This document shows positions 19,153 to 27,957 of a DNA stretch of 62,218 nt, in pieces; the first letter of the stretch is position 1, and each line of letters begins with the position of its first letter. The notes under the pieces were generated by a model. The model saw only the letters and a list, made by a program, of their open reading frames with translations. It searched no databases and was not told the DNA's origin. Both the position numbers and the translations under genes were made by a program. The DNA is from Phycisphaerae bacterium (GTDB taxonomy: Bacteria > Planctomycetota > Phycisphaerae > Phycisphaerales > SM1A02), in contig PBAY01000007.1 in the NCBI GenBank assembly GCA_002717655.1, positions 1 to 62,218 of the forward strand, given 5' to 3'.

Positions 19153-19318
19153 GAACAGGTCTCCCCCCTTGCGGGTGACGGTTGGTGCCCGGGTGGTTGG
19201 ATCAATCCGTTGATCGAACTCCCGTTGAGAACTAGTTCGGTCAAACAGAAGTCCAACTGGGGACGGAGGAGTCAACAGAGGGGATAAAGGGCGTTCCGGT
19301 TCAGGTTGTGCGGCCTGG

Positions 19319-20002
19319 TCAGGACCTGCGACGTCTTGGTCCGATCAGAGAGGCCATCCCCAGCAATGCCAATGCGCCTGGCGCAGGGATGTACCCGAGG
19401 CTGCCACCAAAGACGACACTGTCGCCGGGACTCAGGGCGAACGCGTATCGGATGGCCAGGTAGCCACCGCCTTCGAATGGGGTGCTGCCTTCAATTGCAG
19501 CGGCGATTGACTCGGTACCAAAGCCATCTACACCCATTTCAAATGGGTCCACAAGCATCGTTCCCATCAATTCACCATTAGCGGCGGCTGCCCAGATTGG
19601 TTCATTCAGCAGCGATTCGATCGAGGCATCGAATCCGGTAATGGCGATGGTGAGCGACCCTGCCCAATCGTTCAATGAACTATCCAGCTCGTTGATCGGG
19701 AGCAGGAATTCAAGAGTGAAGTCGATCTGTCCAGCGGTTGCGTTGGCAATCTGGAATCCGCCGCCGATAAACGCATTTTCCGGACTGCCGACGAAATTGG
19801 CATTCACCGAGAAGCTGTCATCGATGATCTGCTGACTGAAGAGCTGTTGTTCATTGCCGATGTCGGTGCCTGCAATGGCGTAGGTCTCAGCGAATCCCGT
19901 GCTGGCGGAGACGTCCATGAGGGCAATGGTGTCACCTTGAGCGTTCAAGGCAAGCAGGCCTGCTGGAAGCATCGCCATGATCATCTGCTTGAAGGACATC
20001 AT
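19319..20002 (-). CDS. Secreted protein with PEP-CTERM-like sorting tail
   Basis: 227 residues. An N-terminal signal peptide (MMSFKQMIMAMLPAGLLALNAQG) is followed by a Ser/Ala/Gly-rich beta-type domain with no recognised family, and a tail of the form IPAPGALALLGMASLIGPRRRRS: a short proline motif, a hydrophobic helix and a run of arginines. This is the planctomycete version of the PEP-CTERM signal that is cleaved and anchored by an exosortase-type enzyme. Its start codon overlaps the stop of the upstream gene as ATGA, so the two form an operon. Confidence 0.85.
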   Translation of the reverse strand: MMSFKQMIMAMLPAGLLALNAQGDTIALMDVSASTGFAETYAIAGTDIGNEQQLFSQQIIDDSFSVNANFVGSPENAFIGGGFQIANATAGQIDFTLEFLLPINELDSSLNDWAGSLTIAITGFDASIESLLNEPIWAAAANGELMGTMLVDPFEMGVDGFGTESIAAAIEGSTPFEGGGYLAIRYAFALSPGDSVVFGGSLGYIPAPGALALLGMASLIGPRRRRS

Positions 20003-20754
20003 TCGGCACCTCCTCTGGTCGGTGTTCTGCGTCGGCGTCCTGTGCTCAGGATGAACGCCATCGACAGCAGTGCAGCCGCTCCAGGAGCGGGGATCGAAGT
20101 CACATTCAGGGCAAACGAGATGTTGAGCATGTCCCCGCCGCTCAGGCTGAATGAGGTCAGCATCGCAATCGCCTCGGACGGCGTCATCGAAGTTCCCTGG
20201 GCGGTGGCATCGCTATCCGCAGCGGAGCCGAATCCTCCCAATGCCTGAAGTGAATAGGGATTGCCAAAGATTCCAGCGACGTTGGTTCCATCGATCGAAC
20301 CTGTCACGAGTGGATCATTGATGGTGGTTTCAACCATTGCATCGCCGAACCATTGAAGGTTGGTCAGGCCCAGGCTCGCTGAAAGATCCATCGTTGCGGC
20401 GCCGGTGAATGATGCCAATGGTTCCATCGTGGTCGACAGTGAGAAATCCTGCTGGTTGTCGGAGAGATTGATGATGCTCAGGGTGCCATCGAGCCAGGTG
20501 TTGTCGATGTCATTGCGAGCGCGAGTCGTCCAGCTGAACTGCCAGGCATCACCCAGCAGCGAGCCGGTGTAGATCACCGAGCCGTCATCGTCGAACAGGG
20601 TGTCACCAATGTCTGCAGGATCGAACGTGATCGGTGTGTCGGCATCACTGGAAGCGAACCACTCCATCTGCAGTTGCGGCGCATCTGCCATGACAGTTGT
20701 CGACAGTGTCATAGACACTGACATCACAGCTATCATTTTGCTACATGCTCGCAC
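19999..20754 (-). CDS. Secreted protein with PEP-CTERM-like sorting tail, upstream partner
   Basis: 251 residues from a GTG start (20752-20754) supported by GGGAGAG 8 bases upstream. It has a signal peptide (about residues 1-23, ending VMADA) and the tail IPAPGAAALLSMAFILSTGR followed by a basic end. The central domain resembles that of the next gene: a beta-rich region with FSLTTMEPL/TMDLSASLGLTNL-type strands and the phrase LSGGDMLNISFALNVTSIPAPG, parallel to LSPGDSVVFGGSLGYIPAPG downstream. The two are probably tandem paralogs secreted to the cell surface. Function unknown. Confidence 0.82.
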   Translation of the reverse strand: MRACSKMIAVMSVSMTLSTTVMADAPQLQMEWFASSDADTPITFDPADIGDTLFDDDGSVIYTGSLLGDAWQFSWTTRARNDIDNTWLDGTLSIINLSDNQQDFSLSTTMEPLASFTGAATMDLSASLGLTNLQWFGDAMVETTINDPLVTGSIDGTNVAGIFGNPYSLQALGGFGSAADSDATAQGTSMTPSEAIAMLTSFSLSGGDMLNISFALNVTSIPAPGAAALLSMAFILSTGRRRRTPTRGGAE

Positions 20755-21154
20755 CGTTGGACTCTCCCTGGTGGACCTACTTACTGGGTACGGATCAAAG
20801 GTGACGCTGGGTGGGAGAAAGGCAATATTTGGTTGAAATGCGAGCTCTTATTACTTCGAACAAGCTCGAAATAACCAAATCAAATTGAGAGATCGTTACA
20901 CCCGTTACAGACGGAAACGAGTCGGAAAAATGTCATTCGGAGTGCATTCAAAGCGAGCGTTCTTCATTTTCATGATTCTTGAAGTTGCCCCTCTTGGCTC
21001 CTGAACCCCTCCATATTGCGACTCATTTTGGCCATTAGGGGCACGTGGCTGATAATCCATCCCAGACCAGATTGCTGAATCTGATCGGTGTCCTCTGTCG
21101 ATCGGCTTACACTTGCGCTTTACTTCAAGCTTTCGAGGAGTTCAGGGTGAATCA
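20755..21154. other. AT-rich intergenic region between divergent genes
   Basis: About 400 bases without a gene, clearly richer in A/T than its surroundings. It must hold the divergent promoters for the PEP-CTERM pair (minus) and the membrane/TPR gene (plus). Two small patterns are visible: an inverted repeat TTCGA-N6-TCGAA near 20856 and a tandem CGTTACA-cc-CGTTACA near 20892. No sigma70 promoter stands out. Confidence 0.5.
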
Positions 21155-22765
21155 ATGATGGTTTCTAAATCAACGTCCAATATGCAGGCGAGCATCCAGA
21201 AATATATGCCTGCTTTCGTGGCAATTGGTTCAATCGGCGGCTTCATCGGTGATGTTCTCCAGCCGCTTGGTCCCGTGTTGTTGTATTCCGCCATCTTCTC
21301 AGGCGCTGCGGTATTGATCCTTTGGATACTGCGCAAACGCTTGTCAGAAAAATTTCATCTGGCCTTTGGTTTTCTCATGGCCTGGCTTTTCTGCAGCAGC
21401 ATCTTCGTCGGTGTGCAATGGATGTTTGATTCCAATGAATCGGGAATGTTCGCAGAGATCGTTCCCGGTATTGCTTCACTACAGGATCGGCTGGGTCTGG
21501 TTGAGGTCAGTCTGGGCCAGATCGAAGATCAGACCAATGAGATCAATGCGACAACAGCTCGGATTGAGTCATCCGTCAACAGGGTGGAAGAAGGTATCAG
21601 TCAACTTGGTCAGGCCGGCGGCATCATCTCTGATCCTCAGACCGCTGCCCAGTGGTACAGCAATGCCAGGATGTACGAGCTGAAGGGTGACTTTGCAAAT
21701 GCAAGACGGGCTTATCTTCAATGTCTCGCTCAAATGCCGGACAAGATCGATGCACATCTTTCCTTCGTCGATTTCCTGAAGATGCAGGAAGGGCGGGTTG
21801 GTGCCAGAGAAGTCTATCTTCCTATCGCTCGACGTCATTCTGGTGTGGCAGCGGACATTGCACTGGCGATGCTCCTGCCGGCTGACAAGCAAGTTGCGGC
21901 ACTGGAGTCAATCCAGATTGATGGTGTGATCCCAGTTCCAGTCCTTTTTCTGCTGGCAGACAGATTTTCCGAGGATCGACTTGGGTTTCAGACTCTGGAA
22001 GACAAGGCTTCAGAGCGCAGCTGGCTGGAACGCTTTCTGGAGGATGTTGAACTACGACCTTATCTGAGATATTTCGCGGACCAGTCACTTGCTGCTGAAT
22101 GGTCTCAGACAGCGTCTTCCAGATTTGCGACTCTTGAGGCGACCACGAGTTCTTCCACTCTTGTGATGCCGGTTCAGTTGGCAATCAATATCAGCAACGA
22201 TTCCATCATGGTTAATCTCTCTCTTGCGGATCTCGCAGTTGATATTCAATGGCGTGATACGGTTGATGGTGAGTTCGTTTCAACTGGTTTGATGGACTAC
22301 ATCGATCCTGACACTGGTCGAAAGATGCCATATCCACAGGTGCAGATTCCTCTGCAAGACGGGGATGTTCATTTTGAGGTTCAGTACACCACGCCTGATG
22401 GCCGAGTCATGGGTCCTTATGACATTTCATTCAATGCACTGGAGTCAGGCCGTGCAAGAATGAAGGAGTTACTTGAGCGTTTCTGGACTTCCTGGGTTGA
22501 TGTTGGCCAAAACCAGATCTGGTTCAGTCATCTGATCGGCAACCGGTTGGGTATCAAGTCGATTCGATACAAGTTCAATGATGATGAGGAGTGGTCCGCC
22601 TTTCCTGTGGAACCAGCAAATTCCCTGCATCATGTCTATTCGACTGGGGATTTTCAGACTTCCATTCCACGCCCGATTGATGTCGAGCGGATTCTGGTGC
22701 AAGTGGAGTATTACGACGGCCAATGGTCAACAGTCCGTGAGTTTCGTAGGAAGGGGGCTCGCTGA
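21155..22765 (+). CDS. Unknown membrane protein with TPR-like region
   Basis: 536 residues from ATG 21155. Two membrane helices sit near the N-terminus (AFVAIGSIGGFIGDVLQ... and the stretch ending GFLMAWLFCSSIFVGVQWMF), followed by a coiled-coil segment (about residues 110-155, VEVSLGQIEDQTNEINATTA...) and a tetratricopeptide-like unit (AAQWYSNARMYELKGDFANA then RRAYLQCLAQMPDKIDAHLS). The C-terminal 230 residues are beta-rich with IQWRDTVDGEFVSTG and TPDGRVMGPYDISF, possibly immunoglobulin-like. I do not recognise the family. It stands alone and is followed by umuDC. Confidence 0.75.
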   Translation: MMVSKSTSNMQASIQKYMPAFVAIGSIGGFIGDVLQPLGPVLLYSAIFSGAAVLILWILRKRLSEKFHLAFGFLMAWLFCSSIFVGVQWMFDSNESGMFAEIVPGIASLQDRLGLVEVSLGQIEDQTNEINATTARIESSVNRVEEGISQLGQAGGIISDPQTAAQWYSNARMYELKGDFANARRAYLQCLAQMPDKIDAHLSFVDFLKMQEGRVGAREVYLPIARRHSGVAADIALAMLLPADKQVAALESIQIDGVIPVPVLFLLADRFSEDRLGFQTLEDKASERSWLERFLEDVELRPYLRYFADQSLAAEWSQTASSRFATLEATTSSSTLVMPVQLAINISNDSIMVNLSLADLAVDIQWRDTVDGEFVSTGLMDYIDPDTGRKMPYPQVQIPLQDGDVHFEVQYTTPDGRVMGPYDISFNALESGRARMKELLERFWTSWVDVGQNQIWFSHLIGNRLGIKSIRYKFNDDEEWSAFPVEPANSLHHVYSTGDFQTSIPRPIDVERILVQVEYYDGQWSTVREFRRKGAR

Positions 22766-22829
22766 GTCCTTCCTGTAACAAGGCCTGCAGCCTTTCATGT
22801 GTTGGCCGGGCTATTTCGGTTGGACGGGA

Positions 22830-22858
22830 TTGAATGTATGTTAGGGTTTTGTTAGTAT
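22830..22858 (+). promoter_or_regulatory. Candidate umuDC promoter with GTTA-N7-GTTA operator
   Basis: A -35-like TTGAAT (22830-22835) and -10-like TAGTAT (22853-22858) are separated by 17 bases. The spacer and -10 contain the direct repeat GTTA-N7-GTTA (22840-22854), which has the same geometry as the GTTC-N7-GTTC LexA box of alphaproteobacteria. A start site near 22865 would put the umuD ATG (22867) almost at the mRNA 5' end. Confidence 0.45.
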
Positions 22859-22866
22859 CCCGGGCC

Positions 22867-23289
22867 ATGTCCAAGGCGTACAAAGCGACATCCATTCCAT
22901 CATTGGTCCCCCGGCCACTGTTGGCTTCCCGTGTGGAAGCCGGCTTTCCCTCGCCGGCGGATGACTATGTGGAGCGGACCTTGGATCTGAACGAGGAGTT
23001 CATCACGCACCCTGCGGCGACCTTCTTCCTGCGGGCCGGGGGTCGTTCCATGGAAGGGGCGGGGATTCATGATGGTGATCTGCTGATCGTGGACCGATCC
23101 ATCGGGCCGGGACCGAACATGGTGGTGGTTGCGGTCGTCGATGGCGAGTTCACCGTGAAACGACTGCGGCGATCAGGCGAAGACTTCGTGCTGGCCGCGG
23201 AGCATCCCCGGTATCCACCCATACCAGTGGGGCCCGATACCGAAGTGCAGATCTGGGGTGTCGTCACGTGGGTCATTCATCAACCGTGA
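22867..23289 (+). CDS. umuD: UmuD-like self-cleaving SOS protein
   Basis: 140 residues from ATG 22867. UmuD is cleaved to UmuD' on RecA filaments and then activates the UmuC polymerase. The cleavage region EAGFPSPADDYVERTLDLNE aligns with E. coli UmuD; the scissile bond would be Ala25-Gly26 rather than Cys-Gly. The S24-family Ser-Lys dyad is S61 (GGRSMEGAGI) and K98 (GEFTVKRL), with the DGDLLIVDRS block between. The gene is followed by umuC after 3 bases. No ribosome binding site is evident ahead of the ATG, in line with a possible leaderless message. Confidence 0.95.
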   Translation: MSKAYKATSIPSLVPRPLLASRVEAGFPSPADDYVERTLDLNEEFITHPAATFFLRAGGRSMEGAGIHDGDLLIVDRSIGPGPNMVVVAVVDGEFTVKRLRRSGEDFVLAAEHPRYPPIPVGPDTEVQIWGVVTWVIHQP

Positions 23290-23292
23290 AAC

Positions 23293-24558
23293 ATGATGTA
23301 CGCCCTGGCCGACTGCAACAACTTCTACGCCACCTGCGAGCGTGTCTTTCAACCGCGTCTGGAACGCCGGCCAGTCATCGTGCTGTCCAACAACGATGGT
23401 TGCGTCGTCGCGCGTTCGCAGGAAGCCAAGGATCTCGGCATCCGCATGGGTCAGCCCGTGTTCCAGTGTCGGGATCTCATCAAGCAGCATGGTGTCGTCG
23501 TTCGTTCCTCCAACTACGCGTTGTATGAAGACATGTCGCGTCGGGTGGTGGCCACGATTCTCGAGTGCATTCCGGATGTCGAGATCTATTCGATCGACGA
23601 AGTCTTCTGTGATCTCGCCCCGATGATGGGTCGGGACCCGGAGCAGCTGTGCAGGATGACCCGTGCCAGAGTGCTTCAGTGGACGGGTGTGCCCGTGTCG
23701 ATCGGAATCGGTCCCACCAAGACGCTGGCCAAGGTCGCCAATCGCATCGCCAAGAAGAATCCGGAACATGAATCCGTCTATCGCATGCCGGAGGACACGT
23801 CTGAATGCCATCGGGTCCTGTCCTCGGTGGCGATCGACGACGTCTGGGGGATCGGCCATCGATGGGGGAGACGGTTTCGGCAGATGGGGGTGGAGACGGC
23901 GCTTGATCTGGTCCGTCTGCCGCCCAGACAAGTTCGGGCTCGTTTCAACATCATCGCCATGCACACGGCGCTGGAACTGGCCGGTATTCCGTGCAATGAC
24001 TTCGATCCCACTCCGGCCCACCGACGAACCCTGGTGCGTTCACGTTCCTTCGGAAAGATGGTGGAAGACCAGGATGTTCTCTCTCAGGCGATCGCCTCCC
24101 ATGCGACGCGTGCTGCGGAGAAACTCCGTCTGGAGGGAGGCGTCGCGGGTCGGCTCATGGTGTTCATCCAGACCAATCGCTTTCGCGAGGATCTGCCTCA
24201 GCGCAGCGTCTCGGGGTCATGCGAGTTGCTGCCGGCGACCAGTACGACGCCCGTGATTCTCAGCGAGGCGTTGCAGATCGGACGGAAACTGTGGAAGCCC
24301 GGCTTCGCCTACAAGAAGGCCGGCGTGATGCTTTCGGAACTTGCCTTCGGCGAGGTTCAGGGTGGATTGTTTGCCGAGCGTGATGAGGCTCGCGACAGTC
24401 GGCTGATGCAGATCATGGATCAGATCAATGCCCGAATGGGTTCGGGTTCATTGCACCCCGCGGCCAGTGGCCTGAAGCGACGGGACTGGGCCATGCGACA
24501 GGATCACCGTTCACCTCGATATACGACCCGATGGAGTGAACTGCCGCGAACGGTATGA
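23293..24558 (+). CDS. umuC: Y-family DNA polymerase V catalytic subunit
   Basis: 421 residues, typical UmuC length. It performs error-prone translesion synthesis with UmuD'. Catalytic motifs: ALADCNNFYATCERVF (first Asp) and EIYSIDEVFCDL (SIDE, with Val where Ala is usual). IGIGPTKTLAKVANRIAKK follows, then the helix-hairpin-helix part GIGHRWGRRFRQMG and the little-finger region. The C-terminal UmuC-specific extension (KKAGVMLSELAFGEVQGGLF...DQINARMG) is present, which separates it from DinB. The start ATG at 23293 is directly followed by a second ATG. Confidence 0.96.
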   Translation: MMYALADCNNFYATCERVFQPRLERRPVIVLSNNDGCVVARSQEAKDLGIRMGQPVFQCRDLIKQHGVVVRSSNYALYEDMSRRVVATILECIPDVEIYSIDEVFCDLAPMMGRDPEQLCRMTRARVLQWTGVPVSIGIGPTKTLAKVANRIAKKNPEHESVYRMPEDTSECHRVLSSVAIDDVWGIGHRWGRRFRQMGVETALDLVRLPPRQVRARFNIIAMHTALELAGIPCNDFDPTPAHRRTLVRSRSFGKMVEDQDVLSQAIASHATRAAEKLRLEGGVAGRLMVFIQTNRFREDLPQRSVSGSCELLPATSTTPVILSEALQIGRKLWKPGFAYKKAGVMLSELAFGEVQGGLFAERDEARDSRLMQIMDQINARMGSGSLHPAASGLKRRDWAMRQDHRSPRYTTRWSELPRTV

Positions 24559-24560
24559 AG

Positions 24561-24595
24561 AAACAGCCCCGGCAGGATTACTGCCGGGGCTGTGG
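24561..24595 (-). terminator. Rho-independent terminator between umuC and a convergent gene
   Basis: A perfect 12-base-pair hairpin: CAGCCCCGGCAG (24564-24575), loop GATTA, CTGCCGGGGCTG (24581-24592). On the minus strand it is followed by TTT, so it best serves the dockerin gene transcribed leftward, and may also stop umuC transcripts. Confidence 0.85.
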
Positions 24596-24632
24596 TGAGG
24601 CGTATCAGGAACACTCGGGTTCCAGGTCATGA

Positions 24633-26060
24633 TCATTCGTCGCTTGAACACTCGATCAACAGGGTGCCCGTTCCGGCACTGTTGGCATCCCAGCCTCCGA
24701 GACGGATCAGGTACGTGTTGCCTGCGGTGATCGGAGTCTCCAGATAGGAGGTGTACCCCGTGCAGGTCGAGTCGCCGTTGCAGGCGATCTGTTTCATGTC
24801 AGCGCACGTACCTTGATAGACCACGAGGTCCGTGTCGAAGGTGACGGTGTCGCAGGTGCTGACGGTCAGCATTCCGTTGCAGGTTGACTCGTACGAGAAC
24901 CAGATGTCGGCGTTCATGGCACCCAGATAGGTGCCAGTGCATTGCGCATCGCTGTAGGGATCAGTGCTCGTCGTCGCCTTCAGAGTCGAGATCGAAATCG
25001 ATCCATTGCCTGCAGGCATCGCGTCCTGGCACTCATCGTTGTACTCGGCGATGGTGCAGTTGGTCGTATCACAATCCGTATCCTGCCCACGGAAGCTGCC
25101 GCCTGAGGCTTTGCACTCATCGGAGAGCATGACCGTGCAGGTGTAGTCTTCCCAGCAGCAGGCGCCGTATTCCGGGCAGTCGACGAAGTTGCAGTAGGTG
25201 CCTGATCCATTCCAGGTTCCACCAGCATCTTCACAGCCGGCGGCATCCGTCGAGGAACAGGTTCCGTCCGGCAGGCAGCAGGCCCCCGGTGATTCGCAGC
25301 TGGAGCCCCAGAGTCCGATGACGGAGAGCACGTCGTCGACATTGACCAGTCCATCGCCAGTGATGTCTTCGTTGCACGGGGGTTGGCAGGCATTGCCGAA
25401 CATCGCGAGAATCGCAAGAAGGTCATCAACGCCCACGGTCTGATCGCCATCAACATCGCCTTCGCAGAGTTCATCGGGGATATCGACGATGAGGCGGAGT
25501 TTCGGAGCGAGCGTGCCGCTGTTGTAGAAGGACATGCCGCCACCGTTGTAGCCGGTCATGATGATGTAGTCATTCTCGAACTCCCCGCCGGAGAGATCGA
25601 TGTTGAGCGGAGCGGAGAAGACGCCGCCGGAAGAACTGGCGGTGCCGACGAAATCAGAGTAGTTCCAGGCATTTATCGCCGAGTTGTAGCTCAAGCTGGA
25701 ATCTGGAGCCCACTTGCCTCGGTAATAGACCACACTGCTGCCTGCATTGTGGCGACCATCGAAGGTCGCTGACAGGAGTGTCGCATTTTCCGGGAACGAA
25801 GGGAGCTCGAAATTCCACACCGCTACCTTTTTGCCTGAAACACAGTACCCACCCATGGTTTCGCAGGTGCCCACGAAGATCGTTGATTCCCCGTTTGAGA
25901 TTGAATCAAGATCACAGCAGTCCTGGAAGGTGTAGTCGGCATACAGCCGGACCGATGAGACTCCCGGGACCTCGACGATCTGTTTCTCCGCCAGAACGGC
26001 AGAGGACATGAGCGTGCATGCAGTGAGTGCCATGGACACATGAAAACGGTTTGCAAACAT
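24633..26060 (-). CDS. Secreted dockerin protein with two GACC modules
   Basis: 475 residues with a signal peptide (MFANRFHVSMALTACTLMSSAVLA). Layout: an N-terminal beta-sandwich-like region (about 25-195) with several cysteines; a pair of dockerin-type calcium loops (about 198-252: CEGDVDGDQTVGVDDLLAIL and EDITGDGLVNVDDVLSVIGL); two six-cysteine GACC modules (about 257-335); and a C-terminal PPC-like beta domain (NDECQDAMPAGNGSISI...DIWFSYES...YLIRLGGW). The dockerin is internal, unlike most in this window. It is expected to be extracellular or surface-attached. No cohesin is seen in the window, so its partner is unknown. Ligand unknown. Confidence 0.85.
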   Translation of the reverse strand: MFANRFHVSMALTACTLMSSAVLAEKQIVEVPGVSSVRLYADYTFQDCCDLDSISNGESTIFVGTCETMGGYCVSGKKVAVWNFELPSFPENATLLSATFDGRHNAGSSVVYYRGKWAPDSSLSYNSAINAWNYSDFVGTASSSGGVFSAPLNIDLSGGEFENDYIIMTGYNGGGMSFYNSGTLAPKLRLIVDIPDELCEGDVDGDQTVGVDDLLAILAMFGNACQPPCNEDITGDGLVNVDDVLSVIGLWGSSCESPGACCLPDGTCSSTDAAGCEDAGGTWNGSGTYCNFVDCPEYGACCWEDYTCTVMLSDECKASGGSFRGQDTDCDTTNCTIAEYNDECQDAMPAGNGSISISTLKATTSTDPYSDAQCTGTYLGAMNADIWFSYESTCNGMLTVSTCDTVTFDTDLVVYQGTCADMKQIACNGDSTCTGYTSYLETPITAGNTYLIRLGGWDANSAGTGTLLIECSSDE

Positions 26061-26372
26061 TGGTTTCGTCTCCCCCCGATCAAACGTGAATCGGGTAAAT
26101 CATGGTTCGCTGAGCGAACGTGAGATGAACGAATAGAACCGAAGTGGCTCTATTAACGCGTAGGGCCAGTCAGCCATTGACCGGCTATGTCGTGGTTCCT
26201 GTTGCAGGAACATCGCGAAGGTCACTCTTTGATCCAGAGCCTTCGTACAAGGAAGGCGGTGGTTAAGCGACAACTTGATTTAATACGAATTCAGACGCTC
26301 GATCAAGCGTTGATCCCGGGCAGTCCGCCAAAGCCCTATTTAATGAGGCTTCAGCAGGGTTGCGGATGGTGG
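26061..26372. other. Intergenic region with GAAC repeats
   Basis: 312 bases with no gene, between two minus-strand genes. A hairpin-like GTTCGC-TGA-GCGAAC lies at 26105-26119, and three GAAC copies follow at 26116, 26127 and 26136 (spacings 7 and 5), all upstream of the dockerin gene start at 26060. They could be an operator, but no -10/-35 pair is clear. Confidence 0.45.
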
Positions 26373-27794
26373 TCAGGAGTGGATCTGGCGTGAGGCAATC
26401 TGGCTCCAGGCGCCATAGCCTCCGGCGATGTTCACGGGTCGGTAACCATGTCGGCAGAGGAAGCTCATGGCCATGGCCGATCTCAGGCCGGCCTGACAAT
26501 GCACCAGCAATGGTTCATCACCTGGTGGGGGGAGCTTGTCCAGATTTTCAGCAAGCCGGGTGTAGGGCACATGCACGGCATTGGGGACGCATCCTCGTTC
26601 GAATTCGTCGGGGTTGCGTACATCAACAATGCGTGTATTGCCGGCCTCGACTTGCTGCTGCAGTCCATGCGCATCAATTTCCTGAGCCGCTTCCGTCTCC
26701 ATTCGATCGGCAGCAGCCTCGAAGACCTCGGGCGTCATCACACCTTCGATCTGATCAATGCCGATGCGGTACAGAAGGCGAAGGTATTGCTCAGCGACGC
26801 TTCCATCGATCAGGAGTACGACCGGTTGATCCCGTTCCACGAATGACCCGACAGAGGCGGGGAACCAGGCGCCTGGTGCCGACCAGAGTGCGCCGCGTGC
26901 ATGCCGAGCGCGATAGTGCTGCCATGGTCGGGCATCGATGATCGTGACTCGATCAAGATCCAGCGCGGCCGCGTCATCAGGTGCAAGGATCGTGGGCGCT
27001 GAATCAAGATTCATCGGTGGGACACCATCGCGATTGCACGCCTTCATCCTCGCGAAGTAGAGCGGCGGAGCAGGTTGTCCGGCCAGGATCTCCTGAATGA
27101 ACGCATCCTGATCATCGACATGTGCCAGTTGAGGGTTGGCCCGACATTCATAACCGACTGTTGATTGAGGAACAGCGCCAAGCGCCTTGCCACAGGAGCT
27201 TCCTGAACCATGAGCGGGCCACACCTGCAGGTATTCCGGGAACTTGATGAACTCAGTTGCTGAAGCATGCAGTTGCCGTGCACTGGCTTCGCGTGCACCG
27301 GCTACACCAAGCTCCGACTCGAGCAGATCAGGCCTTCCGAGGGCGCCGACGAAGACGAAGTCGCCTGTGATCAGTCCAAGTGGTTCATCACTGGAGGGTT
27401 GATCGGTGATTTCGTAGATCAGGTGTTCCGGAGTATGCCCAGGCGTATGAATGGCCCGGAACTGGATCCCACCGAGTTGGAACGTGTCTCCATCACGAAG
27501 GACGGTGTGGTCATGACCCTTCACCCAACGTGATTGCCACTCCTCTCCTCCTTCTCCCGAGACATACACATGAGCCTGGCATTGTCGCGCAAGTTCGCCG
27601 CAGCCTGAGAGAAAGTCGGCATGGATATGGGTTTCAGCAGTGGCCGTGATACGCAGTCCATGCATGCTCGCCAGAAATCTGTACTGGTCTACATCACGTG
27701 AAGGGTCGAAGACGATCGCCTGTCTGGTGCGCTGGCATCCAATGAGATAGGACGCATGAGCAAGCGCCTCGTCGTAGACCAGTCGAAACAGCAT
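26373..27794 (-). CDS. MBL-fold hydrolase fused to two rhodanese domains
   Basis: 473 residues. The N-terminal metallo-beta-lactamase domain (about 1-245) has the ETHIHADFLSG metal motif, HTPGHTPEH, TGDFVFVGALGRPDL and VWPAHGSGSSCG, matching persulfide dioxygenase-like (ETHE1/BlrB-type) enzymes that oxidise glutathione persulfide. Two rhodanese domains follow. The first (about 270-365) has lost the active-site Cys loop (VVLLIDGSVAEQYLRLL). The second (about 370-470) is intact, with VDVRNPDEFERG and HCQAGLRSAMA. The fusion suggests sulfur transfer coupled to persulfide oxidation in the cytoplasm. No signal peptide. Confidence 0.92.
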   Translation of the reverse strand: MLFRLVYDEALAHASYLIGCQRTRQAIVFDPSRDVDQYRFLASMHGLRITATAETHIHADFLSGCGELARQCQAHVYVSGEGGEEWQSRWVKGHDHTVLRDGDTFQLGGIQFRAIHTPGHTPEHLIYEITDQPSSDEPLGLITGDFVFVGALGRPDLLESELGVAGAREASARQLHASATEFIKFPEYLQVWPAHGSGSSCGKALGAVPQSTVGYECRANPQLAHVDDQDAFIQEILAGQPAPPLYFARMKACNRDGVPPMNLDSAPTILAPDDAAALDLDRVTIIDARPWQHYRARHARGALWSAPGAWFPASVGSFVERDQPVVLLIDGSVAEQYLRLLYRIGIDQIEGVMTPEVFEAAADRMETEAAQEIDAHGLQQQVEAGNTRIVDVRNPDEFERGCVPNAVHVPYTRLAENLDKLPPPGDEPLLVHCQAGLRSAMAMSFLCRHGYRPVNIAGGYGAWSQIASRQIHS

Positions 27795-27837
27795 TGTGGA
27801 CCTCCGCTCAATCCGCGGTCATGGGAGAGTGGGTGAA

Positions 27838-27910
27838 TGGCGAGACCCGGACTTGAACCGGGGACACCGGCATTTTCAATGCCGTGCTCTACCAACTGAG
27901 CTACCTCGCC
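27838..27910 (-). tRNA. tRNA-Phe (GAA)
   Basis: A 73-base cloverleaf on the minus strand. Acceptor arm GGCGAGG pairs with TCTCGCC (one G-T), D-arm GCTCAGTTGGTAGAGC, anticodon stem CGGCA/TGCCG with loop TTGAAAA giving anticodon GAA, and T-arm CCCGGTTCAAGTCCGGG. Discriminator A; the CCA end is not encoded. It sits between the nitrilase-family gene and the MBL-rhodanese gene. Confidence 0.96.
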
Positions 27911-27957
27911 TCGAGGAACATGCAGGGTACCGCAGCAGGCCCTTGGGGTACAACCCA

